From an uncultured Caryophanales bacterium (GTDB lineage: Bacteria > Bacillota_I > Bacilli_A > RF39 > UBA660): DNA of 64,000 nt. How positions within the stretch are numbered: position 1 is the first letter of the stretch; every line of letters starts with the position of its first letter. The position numbers and the translations under genes are program-made. The stretch lies in contig CAMKGA010000006.1 in NCBI GenBank assembly GCA_946412015.1, forward strand, positions 1-64,000, given 5' to 3'. Under the pieces are notes generated by a model. That model was not told the DNA's origin. It saw only the letters and a list, made by a program, of their open reading frames with translations, and ran no database searches. Shown piece by piece: positions 33,912-43,566 of the stretch.

Positions 33912-34604
33912 TTATTTATATTTTTTTGCACATATTAATATATATGTATTTTCAGGATGATAATTACAAGTTTGTATCACAACAATTCTATCATCAAAAC
34001 TAACATCGACCCCTGTATCATATATTGAATTACTCTTTAAATAATTTAAATGTTCTAACCAAGAATTATCATCAAATTCAAGCTTCATATGAGTATTATT
34101 TCCTTTTTTTACAATCATAACTGAAAAAATTAACCATTTAGTATCTTCATTAAACTTTAAATCTACATATTTATTTTCTCTATAAAATGATTCATCTAAA
34201 TATTTTTCTAAATCATGAAATGGTACCGTATCTAATTTCCTAGCATTATGTCCAAATATAAGAATTTTTTTATCATCAACACTATTCCTATAATCCATAA
34301 ACACTGCTCCAGCAATATCGTATTCTTTCTTTAAATTATGATTTAAATAATAATTATTGTCAGTTGTTTTAACTATATATTCATCTATATCAGTTCCAGA
34401 TACTGTTATATTACCAATAATATCATCATTACCATACGAATCTTTGGCATTTGTAATATCGTCTTTAGAATTCTCAATTGTTTTATTAATTATTTTTTTT
34501 ACTTTTTTATTATCTAATTTTTTATTATTTAAATTAAACAGGAACAATGTAGATAAAGTTATTAAAAAACAAGCAATTATTACAACAAATATATTTTTTT
34601 TCAT
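33912..34604 (-). CDS. Class B-like sortase, catalytic arginine replaced
   Basis: Sortases join LPxTG-type proteins to the cell wall. 230 residues from the ATG at 34604 (GGGGGAAG upstream). N-terminal anchor NIFVVIIACFLITLSTLFLF. Catalytic His119 is in LIFGHNARK and Cys213 in VVIQTCNYHPENTYIL. The arginine that normally lies about eight residues after the cysteine (C-x-Y-x4-N-A-R) is Tyr221 here. The adjacent upstream gene encodes a wall-anchored adhesin with APNTG, the presumed substrate. Either the arginine role is filled elsewhere or activity is altered. Confidence 0.85.
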   Translation of the reverse strand: MKKNIFVVIIACFLITLSTLFLFNLNNKKLDNKKVKKIINKTIENSKDDITNAKDSYGNDDIIGNITVSGTDIDEYIVKTTDNNYYLNHNLKKEYDIAGAVFMDYRNSVDDKKILIFGHNARKLDTVPFHDLEKYLDESFYRENKYVDLKFNEDTKWLIFSVMIVKKGNNTHMKLEFDDNSWLEHLNYLKSNSIYDTGVDVSFDDRIVVIQTCNYHPENTYILICAKKYK

Positions 34605-34663
34605 ATACTTCCCCCTTTTAATAACAAACATATAATATATAATTTTTTTTAATTTGTCAACAA

Positions 34664-34686
34664 AAAAAAGACTACCTAAGCAGTCT
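34664..34686 (-). terminator. Terminator of the adhesin gene
   Basis: Minus strand AAGACTGC-TTAG-GTAGTCTT (one mismatch) then eight T. It overlaps the stop, so sortase expression needs read-through or its own promoter. Confidence 0.7.
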
Positions 34687-37600
34687 TAATTTTTTAATAT
34701 TTTTTTTGAAAACAATCCTAAAGATAGTATCATAAAAATCATTTTGATTATATATGTAATATCATTATTATTTGTGTCAACACCAGTATTAGGAGCTTCA
34801 ATTTCATATCCACTACCTTTACCTTCTATTACATTATGAGTATTAGTTATATCAAAACCATTAATCATTGTTTCATAATAAGCAACTGGGTGTTCCAAAA
34901 TAGTATATAAAATTTCAGTTCCGTTTGCATATTTATCTAAATCTTTAATTTGATATTGCCAATTATCATTTTCGTTTATAATAATTGTATCAAATAAAAT
35001 ACCATCTTTAAATAGATCTACTGTAATTTCTATTGGTCTTAATCCATCATAATTATCTTTATCATCCCAAGTTTTATTAATTGTAATATCAATTTTTTCT
35101 GGAGTATGTGTATTTGTGATAGTTGATGAAACAATATTATTTTCATCTATTTCATCATAATTTATTTCAGTACTATAACCATCAACTTCTTCTTCAACAA
35201 TTTTATAACTTATCTCTACTCCATTAGCATATCTATCTAACTCATCAAATGAATAAGTCCAATTATTTTCAGCACTGATTACTGCAGTTTTAAATACTTC
35301 ATCATTTTTATAAAGATATACTGTTATACTTTCTGGTCTAATTCCATCCTGGTTATCTTTATCATCCCATACTTTTGTCGCTTTAAATGTAATTTTTTCT
35401 GGAACGTGAGTATTAGTTACATCATAACCTGTTACTTCTTTTTCATATCCATCAACAGTATCTTCTGTAATTGTATAATTAATCTCTTTTCCTTCTGCAT
35501 ACTTATCTAATTCATCAAAGCTATATGTCCAACCATTTACTGCAGTTACATCTTTTTTTGCAACTTCAGTTCCATTTGCATATAATCTTACTGTTATACT
35601 TTCTGGTCTTTTTCCATCTTGGTTATCATTATCATCCCAAATTTTTGTACCAGATACACTTATTTTCTCTGCTTCATGCGTATTTGTAATATCATATCCA
35701 TTTATTTCTGTTGAATAACCATCTACAGCATCTTCTGTAATTGTATAATTAATCTCTTTTCCTTCTGCATACTTATCTAATTCATCAAAGCTATATGTCC
35801 AACCATTTACTGCAGTTACATCTTTTTTTGCAACTTCAGTTCCATTTGCATATAATCTTACTGTTATACTTTCTGGTCTTTTTCCATCTTGGTTATCATT
35901 ATCATCCCAAATTTTTGTACCAGATACACTTGTTTTAGAAGTTTCATGGGTATTTATAATAGTATTATTATCACCATAAGTAGTTGTATATCCATCTACA
36001 CTTTCTTCCTTAACAGTATATTCAATTTCTGTTCCATTATTATATTTTGGCAAATCAGTAAATGCAAATGCCCAATTCTTATTTTCACCTTCAGTAATTA
36101 CACCTTCAGTAACGTAAGCACCATCTGCATATAACTTAACTATAATACTTGCTGGTCTTACCCCATCTTGATTATTAGCATCTTGCCATACTTTTCTACC
36201 TGTTACATTTGTTTTTTCTGGACTATGAGTATTTGTTACTTTAAATCCTTCACTTACACTTCCTGTAATTGCTTTTTCATATCCTGCAATTTCTTTTTCA
36301 TCTACAGTATATTCTATTTCTGTTCCATTATTATATTTAGCTAAATTTTCAAATGTATATTTCCATTCATTTGCATCATTTAATGTTACTTTCTCTTTAA
36401 CATTTCCATCTGCATATAATGTTATTTCTACATCTTTTCTAAGCCCATCTTGGTTATTATTATCATCCCAAGTTTTTTCTACATTTAACTTACCTGTATT
36501 ATCATTAATTAATTCAGGTGTGTGTGTATTTGTTACTTTAAATCCTTCACTTACACTTCCTGTAATTGCTTTTTCATATCCTGCAATTTCTTTTTCATCT
36601 ACAGTATATTCTATTTCTGTTCCATTATTATATTTAGCTAAATTTTCAAATGTATATTTCCATTCATTTGCATCATTTAATGTTACTTTCTCTTTAACAT
36701 TTCCATCTGCATATAATGTTATTTCTACATCTTTTCTAAGCCCATCTTGGTTATTATTATCATCCCAAGTTTTTTCTACATTTAACTTACCTGTATTATC
36801 ATTAATTAATTCAGGTGTGTGTGTATTTGTTACTTTAAATCCTTCACTTACACTTCCTGTAATTGCTTTTTCATATCCTGCAATTTCTTTTTCATCTACA
36901 GTATATTCTATTTCTGTTCCATTATTATATTTAGCTAAATTTTCAAATGTATATTTCCATTCATTTGCATCATTTAATGTTACTTTCTCTTTAACATTTC
37001 CATCTGCATATAATGTTATTTCTACATCTTTTCTAAGCCCATCTTGGTTATTATTATCATCCCAAGTTTTTTCTACATTTAACTTACCTGTATTATCATT
37101 AATTAATTCAGGTGTGTGTGTATTTGTTACTTTAAATCCTTCACTTACACTTCCTGTAATTGCTTTTTCATATCCTGCAATTTCTTTTTCATCTACAGTA
37201 TATTCTATTTCTGTTCCATTATTATATTTAGCTAAATTTTCAAATGTATATTTCCATTCATTTGCATCATTTAATGTTACTTTCTCTTTAACATTTCCAT
37301 CTGCATATAATGTTATTTCTACATCTTTTCTAAGCCCATCTTGGTTATTATTATCATCCCAAGTTTTTTCTACATTTAACTTACCTGTATTATCATTAAT
37401 TAATTCAGGTGTGTGTGTATTTGTTACTTTAAATCCTTCACTTACACTTCCTGTAATTGCTTTTTCATATCCTGCAATTTCTTTTTCATCTACAGTATAT
37501 TCTATTTCTGTTCCATTATTATATTTAGCTAAATTTTCAAATGTATATTTCCATTCATTTGCATCATTTAATGTTACTTTCTCTTTAACATTTCCATCTG

Positions 37601-39953
37601 CATATAATGTTATTTCTACATCTTTTCTAAGCCCATCTTGGTTATTATTATCATCCCAAGTTTTTTCTACATTTAATTTACCTGTATTATCATTAATTAA
37701 TTCAGGTGTGTGTGTATTTGTAATATTATTACCTGAGATTACCGTTTCATAACCTGTAACTTGCTCTTCTTTTACTTGATATTTAATTTCATTACCGTTT
37801 TCATATTTTGGCAAATTATCAAAACTATATGACCATCCATCATCTTCAGTTACATCTTTTTCTGCAACTAAATTTGATCCATTAAATACCCTTACTTTAA
37901 TGCTTGCAGGTCTAATTCCATCTTGGTTATTATTATCATCCCAAGTTTTTTTGCCACTAACAACAGTTACTTTTGGAATATGTTTATTTATTATATTGCT
38001 TCCATCATAAGTTGTAACATAACCATCAACTGTTGATACTTCTTTAACTTCATAGTTTATTAAATATTTTTCATCATTTTCATGACCTACTTGATATTTA
38101 TATAGATCATCAAAACTATATGTCCAATCAGTGCTTGTTAATGTTTTTCTAGCAACTATTACTCCATTAGCATTAAGTGTAATATTGATATTTGTAGGTC
38201 TTAATCCGTCTTGGTTATTAGCATCATCCCATACTTTTTCACCAGATACATTAACTTTTGAACGACTTAATACATTTAATGTAACTTTAGCTTCTGCACT
38301 TACGACTTTACCAGTTTCTACACTAGGGTTTAAAGTTGTTTCAACGTAATATAAAAATTCAACCTCTCCACTTACATTTTCTTCTGAAACAAAAGTAAAT
38401 GTTCCATTGTCATTCATTACTAAAGTTCCTTGCTTTACACCATCTTTTGAAATTTCATATTTATCTTCACTTATTTTCTTTGTATCATCAGTTTCAACAA
38501 TAATAACTTTATCTGATACTCTAACATTTTCATCAGTCTTTAAATTTTCATTTAAATCATTATCTAATACACTTTCTCCGTTTATGGTAGACTCTGCATA
38601 ACCAACATAACTTGTTTTTTCACTATAATGATCATCTTTTGTAATCATTGGAATTGCAACATTTGGTTTTTCAAATTCTAAAGTAATAGTTTTATTTTCT
38701 TCATCCTTATAATATGGATTATTATCATCTACAGTAGTTGTTAAACTAGCATTTTGGTTTGTATAAATACTACCATAATAATTATCGTCTGCTTTTACTT
38801 CATATGTAATTTTGTAATCAGTGTTAGCATTTACATTACCAATATTCCAGGTAAGTGTTGTTGTACCATCTTCATTTTCTACAACATCAATACCCTGTTC
38901 TGTTAGCTTAATTTTAGCACCATCAGTTAATTTAAATTCTTTAGGAATTATATCTGTTACAACACTATCTTTACCTATTAATTCAACTAAACTATCACTA
39001 ATTCCCTTGAATTTTTCTTTTAATTGTTCACCAGTTAATGCAGCATAATTAGCATAAACAGGTGTTGCAACTTGGGCTGAAGCTGGATTTATTTCTGATA
39101 AAGAATTTCCTGATTCTTTACCAAATGCGATTGTATAAACATCGGCATCACTATAAGTACTCTTCAAAGAATCTAATTCCGATTTTGCAGCCTCCGATGG
39201 TTTAACCCATCTATAATCAGTACATCTATCATTTTTATTTTTAGCATAGCAAACTTGCACAGAATTATTATTATAACCATTACCAGCTTGAGCAGTTCCA
39301 GTAACTTGCTCTCCCTTCTTATTATAATATGTATATGTATAATTAAAATATGTTGGCTCTCCATCGGTAAGTACTATAACTACTTTTTTAGCATCAGTTC
39401 TACCTCCAGACAAAATATCATTTGCTTTTGCAATTCCTGCTTGAACATTAGTTCCTTGATTATATATAGAACTAATACCACTTATAAAATCATTAATTGT
39501 TGTTTTATTGCTTGATAGTTCTTGTGAAGATTGTATGTCTGTCCCAAAAACAACAATTCCAATCTTAACATTATCTTTTCCTTCGTTGATTAAATTATCA
39601 ACAAAATCACTAGCCGCATCTTTTGCTGCTTTTCTACGAGCTAGATTGTTTTGTTCATTAGCATCTTTATTATCCATACTAGACGAATTATCTATAACTA
39701 AAACAATATCTAACTTATTCTTAGCATCAAGATTATAAGAATTTGCATTAACATCTAGTGTTACTTGTGCAAGTCTTCCTTCCTCTAGATTATCTTCACT
39801 AACGCCATCATATACTTTAGTAGCATTTTTCTCAAGACTAATCTTACCAGCTTCATCTTTTGCATTAGTCATCAAAAATGTACCACCAACTATAATAGAC
39901 GCTACTAACATAAATATATAGATAAATTTATGCCTCTTTAATAAATCAATCAT
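34686..39953 (-). CDS. Giant cell-wall adhesin: vWA domain plus twelve Cna-B repeats
   Basis: 1755 residues. Signal/anchor at 7-30. A von Willebrand A domain (about 80-330) has the MIDAS motif D88-N-S-S-S92. A stalk region follows (about 330-580). Then come twelve Cna-B domains, each with W-D-D-x-x-N-Q-D-G-x-R and ending in N-T-H. The C-terminus has the sorting signal APNTG (1720-1724), a hydrophobic stretch and a basic tail. Cna-B domains usually form internal isopeptide bonds, giving a stiff rod; the vWA tip would bind host or bacterial ligands. GGAGGAG precedes the ATG. The neighbouring sortase is the likely anchor enzyme. Confidence 0.93.
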   Translation of the reverse strand: MIDLLKRHKFIYIFMLVASIIVGGTFLMTNAKDEAGKISLEKNATKVYDGVSEDNLEEGRLAQVTLDVNANSYNLDAKNKLDIVLVIDNSSSMDNKDANEQNNLARRKAAKDAASDFVDNLINEGKDNVKIGIVVFGTDIQSSQELSSNKTTINDFISGISSIYNQGTNVQAGIAKANDILSGGRTDAKKVVIVLTDGEPTYFNYTYTYYNKKGEQVTGTAQAGNGYNNNSVQVCYAKNKNDRCTDYRWVKPSEAAKSELDSLKSTYSDADVYTIAFGKESGNSLSEINPASAQVATPVYANYAALTGEQLKEKFKGISDSLVELIGKDSVVTDIIPKEFKLTDGAKIKLTEQGIDVVENEDGTTTLTWNIGNVNANTDYKITYEVKADDNYYGSIYTNQNASLTTTVDDNNPYYKDEENKTITLEFEKPNVAIPMITKDDHYSEKTSYVGYAESTINGESVLDNDLNENLKTDENVRVSDKVIIVETDDTKKISEDKYEISKDGVKQGTLVMNDNGTFTFVSEENVSGEVEFLYYVETTLNPSVETGKVVSAEAKVTLNVLSRSKVNVSGEKVWDDANNQDGLRPTNINITLNANGVIVARKTLTSTDWTYSFDDLYKYQVGHENDEKYLINYEVKEVSTVDGYVTTYDGSNIINKHIPKVTVVSGKKTWDDNNNQDGIRPASIKVRVFNGSNLVAEKDVTEDDGWSYSFDNLPKYENGNEIKYQVKEEQVTGYETVISGNNITNTHTPELINDNTGKLNVEKTWDDNNNQDGLRKDVEITLYADGNVKEKVTLNDANEWKYTFENLAKYNNGTEIEYTVDEKEIAGYEKAITGSVSEGFKVTNTHTPELINDNTGKLNVEKTWDDNNNQDGLRKDVEITLYADGNVKEKVTLNDANEWKYTFENLAKYNNGTEIEYTVDEKEIAGYEKAITGSVSEGFKVTNTHTPELINDNTGKLNVEKTWDDNNNQDGLRKDVEITLYADGNVKEKVTLNDANEWKYTFENLAKYNNGTEIEYTVDEKEIAGYEKAITGSVSEGFKVTNTHTPELINDNTGKLNVEKTWDDNNNQDGLRKDVEITLYADGNVKEKVTLNDANEWKYTFENLAKYNNGTEIEYTVDEKEIAGYEKAITGSVSEGFKVTNTHTPELINDNTGKLNVEKTWDDNNNQDGLRKDVEITLYADGNVKEKVTLNDANEWKYTFENLAKYNNGTEIEYTVDEKEIAGYEKAITGSVSEGFKVTNTHSPEKTNVTGRKVWQDANNQDGVRPASIIVKLYADGAYVTEGVITEGENKNWAFAFTDLPKYNNGTEIEYTVKEESVDGYTTTYGDNNTIINTHETSKTSVSGTKIWDDNDNQDGKRPESITVRLYANGTEVAKKDVTAVNGWTYSFDELDKYAEGKEINYTITEDAVDGYSTEINGYDITNTHEAEKISVSGTKIWDDNDNQDGKRPESITVRLYANGTEVAKKDVTAVNGWTYSFDELDKYAEGKEINYTITEDTVDGYEKEVTGYDVTNTHVPEKITFKATKVWDDKDNQDGIRPESITVYLYKNDEVFKTAVISAENNWTYSFDELDRYANGVEISYKIVEEEVDGYSTEINYDEIDENNIVSSTITNTHTPEKIDITINKTWDDKDNYDGLRPIEITVDLFKDGILFDTIIINENDNWQYQIKDLDKYANGTEILYTILEHPVAYYETMINGFDITNTHNVIEGKGSGYEIEAPNTGVDTNNNDITYIIKMIFMILSLGLFSKKILKN
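35400..35935 (-). repeat. Two near-identical 270-bp Cna-B units in the adhesin gene
   Basis: The segments coding for GTKIWDDNDNQDGKRPESI through ITED(A/T)VDGY occur twice with a period of 270 bp (landmarks at 35461 and 35731) and only scattered differences. Confidence 0.85.
36235..37720 (-). repeat. Five near-identical 297-bp tandem repeats in the adhesin gene
   Basis: The landmark AATTCAGGTGTGTGTG recurs at 36511, 36808, 37105, 37402 and 37699, exactly 297 bp (99 codons) apart. Copies are almost identical at the DNA level (I noticed one base difference near 37676), pointing to very recent expansion. The long open frame on the opposite strand (36520-37752) is a by-product of this repeat. Confidence 0.97.
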
Positions 39954-40114
39954 TTTTCTCCTCCTATTCCAGGCTCATGCCTTGACAGTTTCTCTATTTT
40001 ACACATTTTTTTTAAAATGTCAACCCAATTTTTTTAATTTAGTACTTTTTGTGATACATTATTTAAATTAAACCAACTTCATATTAATATTGCAATAAAA
40101 AAATATTTTTTATA

Positions 40115-40140
40115 CAAAAAAATGTATCCATTGATACATT
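40115..40140 (-). terminator. Terminator of the 413-residue lipoprotein gene
   Basis: Minus strand AATGTATC-AATG-GATACATT followed by a T run. The stretch 39954-40114 upstream of the adhesin holds no gene. Confidence 0.8.
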
Positions 40141-40143
40141 AAA

Positions 40144-41385
40144 TTATTTTGTCACTAATTTTCTTTCTTTTCTTAAGTTATAAATATAATTATTGCCCTT
40201 GCTATTTATTGTTATTATATCATCACTATAAATCTTTATTTTTCCCCTTTTTAATTTTATCTTACCATTTTCACTATATAAAGTATTATTATTGTTCACA
40301 TCAGTTACCACAATACCACTATTTGTAATCTTTATATTGTCCTTATTTTCTACATTAATTCTATACTTATTTTTCATTTTCAAATTCTTATTATTAATAA
40401 CATACAATTGAAATACATTTTCGCTATCAGTTTTCTTTATTAAATATATATTTTTATCAGTAAAATTTATGTTAATATTATAAATGCCAATATTATTAAA
40501 ATTCATAACATTATTTAGTGAATCATTATAATTAGTTACTTCTTTTAACAATGTATTACTAATATTAGTTGGTTTTAAAAGATAATTTAAATTATTATCC
40601 AATATGCATATATCATCTTTGCTGTAAATAAAAATTTTATTATTATAATAATATATGTATTTTACATTTTCTAAGGCTTTTAACTCCTGTTTTTTTTCAT
40701 CATAAATTTTATTGTTTTCATAATATAAATTATGTTTTAATGAAAGTATTTTACCATTATTATCTAAATAAGGCAATGTTTCATTTTCTAACATTATATT
40801 TTCCTTATCTAAATAGTCTTTGTTTGTTGGATAATTTTCATATGTAATATCTTCTTTAGCATCATACAAAGTTTCATCATTATTATCTACAATAAAATAA
40901 TCTTTATATAAACTATAACTTACAAAATCGTTATCAATATTTGCATTATCAAATTTATATTTTTTCAAAACGTCGGAAGTAAATATATTTACTATTTCAT
41001 AAATTATCTTACTATCTTTATTCTTTTTAATAAGTGCAAAACCATTTTTACTTACTGCAAGTATATGTGCTTTCGTGCAATAAAGTTCATTACCAAACAT
41101 ATCATATATATAATTAGTAATACTATTATCGTTTGAATATATATATTTATTCATAATACTATATTCCTTATTCTTATTATTATCAATAATTGCCAATTGA
41201 TTTAGAGAATAATCAAATATATTTGTCAAATCATCTGTAATTCCAACTATCAATTGATCCTTATCAGACAATGATAATATTTTTATTTCATCATTATTTT
41301 CATTTATCTTAACTTTTTTTGAACAACCTGTCACCAATAATTCTAATATAGCAATAAAAATAAGAATAATTAAAATTTTTTTCAC
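40144..41385 (-). CDS. Large lipoprotein, possible beta-propeller
   Basis: 413 residues. Type II signal peptide KKILIILIFIAILELLVTGC with lipobox VTGC (Cys21). The remainder is almost all short beta-strand/turn segments (YYYNNKIFIYSKDDICIL, IYNININFTDKNIYLIKK), as in a propeller or sensor domain, and very rich in Asn. No family recognised. Encoded upstream of the adhesin on the same strand but with separate terminators. Confidence 0.75.
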   Translation of the reverse strand: MKKILIILIFIAILELLVTGCSKKVKINENNDEIKILSLSDKDQLIVGITDDLTNIFDYSLNQLAIIDNNKNKEYSIMNKYIYSNDNSITNYIYDMFGNELYCTKAHILAVSKNGFALIKKNKDSKIIYEIVNIFTSDVLKKYKFDNANIDNDFVSYSLYKDYFIVDNNDETLYDAKEDITYENYPTNKDYLDKENIMLENETLPYLDNNGKILSLKHNLYYENNKIYDEKKQELKALENVKYIYYYNNKIFIYSKDDICILDNNLNYLLKPTNISNTLLKEVTNYNDSLNNVMNFNNIGIYNININFTDKNIYLIKKTDSENVFQLYVINNKNLKMKNKYRINVENKDNIKITNSGIVVTDVNNNNTLYSENGKIKLKRGKIKIYSDDIITINSKGNNYIYNLRKERKLVTK

Positions 41386-41485
41386 ATTTACAACTCCATC
41401 TCAAATTAATTATAGCACATGAAAAAAGACAAGTAAAATAAAATAGTTATTAGTGAATACTCTATTTACATAATGATAATATAAA

Positions 41486-41520
41486 AAAAAAGTGCAGGCA
41501 TTTTTTTGTCAACACTTTGT
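41486..41520 (-). terminator. Possible terminator of the coat-protein genes
   Basis: Minus strand AAAGTG, a long loop, CACTTT and further T. The large loop makes this uncertain. Confidence 0.35.
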
Positions 41521-41541
41521 AAATTTAATAACAACCAAATG

Positions 41542-41790
41542 TTAATTATTAGAATTAATTTTATTTAAAGTCTGTTCTAATTTAGAATTATCAACATTAT
41601 TTATTTGATACCATCCATAACTAACCATTGTATTATAGGTTTCGGCTTGACTATCTAATATGTCATTTAATGATTCATTAAATAAATTTCTAATATCATC
41701 ATTGGAACTCTCTTGGGTTCCATGCACATACACCTCAACTGTACTCTTAAGTATAAGAAGATAATTATCTAAAAGTATTTGATCATTCAT
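41542..41790 (-). CDS. CotF-like spore coat protein, larger subunit
   Basis: 82 residues matching the Coat_F family (PF07875): NDQILLDNYLLILKSTVEVY, VHGTQESSNDDIRNLF and YNTMVSYGWYQINN. These ferritin-like helical proteins are deposited on the spore coat. It overlaps the end of the 41783-41974 gene by 8 bp, so the two are translationally coupled. Confidence 0.88.
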   Translation of the reverse strand: MNDQILLDNYLLILKSTVEVYVHGTQESSNDDIRNLFNESLNDILDSQAETYNTMVSYGWYQINNVDNSKLEQTLNKINSNN

Positions 41791-41974
41791 TTACTTTATC
41801 TCCTAACTTATTAACTAAATTATTTAAAATTTGTGTATGTTTATTTGACTCTTCTTCTATAAATGATATTAAATTTTTATCTTCTAAATTATTAATTGTA
41901 AAATCACATATTGATATAATATTTTTTTCATGTCCTACTGCATCTTCTAAATATAATAATTCTTTTTCTGTCAT
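41783..41974 (-). CDS. CotF-like spore coat-associated protein, small subunit
   Basis: 63 residues: MTEKELLYLEDAVGHEKNII...SFIEEESNKHTQILNNL, the short helical CotF-related type that usually pairs with the larger one. GGAGGAT-like ribosome site. Together with the SASP genes it shows that the organism makes endospores. Confidence 0.85.
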   Translation of the reverse strand: MTEKELLYLEDAVGHEKNIISICDFTINNLEDKNLISFIEEESNKHTQILNNLVNKLGDKVNE

Positions 41975-42023
41975 ATTATCCTCCCAATACTATTATGGAT
42001 AATATTTCATTTTTTAAACATTT

Positions 42024-42647
42024 TTAAAGACCATCAGTAAAATTTGTAAAGTTATCTCTTTCCATTTTTGGTATTCCATATTCATCTTTACCTAATTTTA
42101 TAGCTTTAATTAAAAAGGCCATATTTTTACCTAAGTTTCTCATGGTTTGTAATCCTTCTAAATCTTTTTTAGCATCACTTGCTTTAGAACCGTGAATCTC
42201 ATTCCAATATGTACTTGATACAATAGGCATACCAGCTATTGTAAAATACTTATTAATCTCATCTAGTGCTGATGTACTTCCTGCTCTTCTTGATGAAATT
42301 ACAGCAGCTCCTACTTTCATTACTTTAGAAAAACTTGTACTATAAAATAGTCTATCCAAAATAGAAATAACCTGGCCATTAGCACCAGCATAGTATACAG
42401 GTGTGCCAATTACAATACCATCTGCTTCTTTAAATTTTATAGCTAACTTATTTACTATATCATCAAAAGTACAAACTCCATTTTTTCTACAGTATCCACA
42501 AGCAATACATCCTCTAACACTATTAGAACCAACATAAATATATTCTGTATCAATCCCTTCAATATTTAGAGTATTTTCTAATTCTTTAAGTGCCACACTA
42601 GTACATCCAGAACTATGCGGACTACCATTTATTATTAATACTTTCAT
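42024..42647 (-). CDS. Flavodoxin-fold NAD(P)H-dependent oxidoreductase
   Basis: 207 residues from the ATG at 42647 (GGAGG upstream). The FMN-binding loop is INGSPHSSGCTSVAL; VRGCIACGYCRKNGVCTFDD is the cysteine-rich insert of the iron-sulfur flavoprotein/NADPH-FMN-reductase group; GIVIGTPVYYAGANGQ binds the isoalloxazine ring. Likely reduces quinones or flavins; substrate not readable. Confidence 0.85.
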   Translation of the reverse strand: MKVLIINGSPHSSGCTSVALKELENTLNIEGIDTEYIYVGSNSVRGCIACGYCRKNGVCTFDDIVNKLAIKFKEADGIVIGTPVYYAGANGQVISILDRLFYSTSFSKVMKVGAAVISSRRAGSTSALDEINKYFTIAGMPIVSSTYWNEIHGSKASDAKKDLEGLQTMRNLGKNMAFLIKAIKLGKDEYGIPKMERDNFTNFTDGL

Positions 42648-42671
42648 TTTTACCTCCATTAAAATATATAA

Positions 42672-43565
42672 TTACTTTCTCAAATTTTTACTTATCATTT
42701 CTAAATCGTCTGTAAGTTGATTTATACGAGATATAATTCTTCCTGCTTTGATTTCTTCAATTCCATCTTTACTTTTTGATAAATGACTATTTAATTCATT
42801 TATATTAAAATTAGATGTAATAAATGTTGTTAAATGATTATCCATTCTATATTGTAGTATTGGACATAATATTTCATCTCTATTATATGCAGTTAAATTT
42901 TCTGCTCCTAAATCATCAATAAGAAGCAAATCAACATTCTTTACATATTCAACTGAATCTTTAAAATCATATGAAAACATATCACGAATAAATTCAGGCC
43001 AAAATATTATTGATGTTTTATATCCTTTTTTAGATAATTCATTAAATGTAGCAGCTATTAAATATGTTTTTCCACACCCAAAATTACCGTGCAAAAAAAG
43101 TCCTTTATTATGTCCATTATAATTATCTAAAAAATCTAAAAGCCAGTTAATAACTTTAAATCTATTTTTATCTGTTTTATATATTTTAGAAATACTTGCA
43201 TCAAGAAGAACTTCTGGAGTTTTAAAATTTCTTATATTTTTTTTATATTTATCTTTTTTCATTATAGTTTTTTTATACTTACATGGTTTATATTCAAACA
43301 ATAAATTTCCATCTACTACCTTAGGCAAATAAGCAAAACCCTTTATTTTATTTTTACATTCTAATATGTTTTTGCAATTACTACAATTTTTAAGTTCACA
43401 ACTAGCTTCTTCAATTAATGATGTATATTTTTCCAAATAATCTTTATCTAATTTTAGCTTTGATACTATCTTATTAAAATATTCATCTTTCATTGAATTA
43501 TCATATTCTTTATCAAGCATAGATTTATCACTTTTCATATTTGTTAAATTATTAAAAAAATCCAT
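42672..43565 (-). CDS. dnaI: Primosomal protein DnaI (helicase loader)
   Basis: 297 residues. The N-terminal zinc-binding region has C56, C61, C64 and C70; the AAA+ domain has Walker A GNFGCGKT (160-167) and Walker B LLLIDDLGAE. DnaI loads the replicative helicase together with DnaB and DnaD. It starts one base after dnaB ends, the classic Gram-positive arrangement. Confidence 0.93.
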   Translation of the reverse strand: MDFFNNLTNMKSDKSMLDKEYDNSMKDEYFNKIVSKLKLDKDYLEKYTSLIEEASCELKNCSNCKNILECKNKIKGFAYLPKVVDGNLLFEYKPCKYKKTIMKKDKYKKNIRNFKTPEVLLDASISKIYKTDKNRFKVINWLLDFLDNYNGHNKGLFLHGNFGCGKTYLIAATFNELSKKGYKTSIIFWPEFIRDMFSYDFKDSVEYVKNVDLLLIDDLGAENLTAYNRDEILCPILQYRMDNHLTTFITSNFNINELNSHLSKSKDGIEEIKAGRIISRINQLTDDLEMISKNLRK

Positions 43566-43566
43566 A

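Noticed and set aside
36235-37720. CRISPR-like array
   Set aside because: Unit length is 297 bp with no unique spacers and it is in frame with a Cna-B protein.
36520-37752. Open frame of 410 codons on the plus strand within the adhesin gene
   Set aside because: It is the exact shadow of the five 297-bp repeats, has no ribosome site and the product is an artificial-looking repeat.
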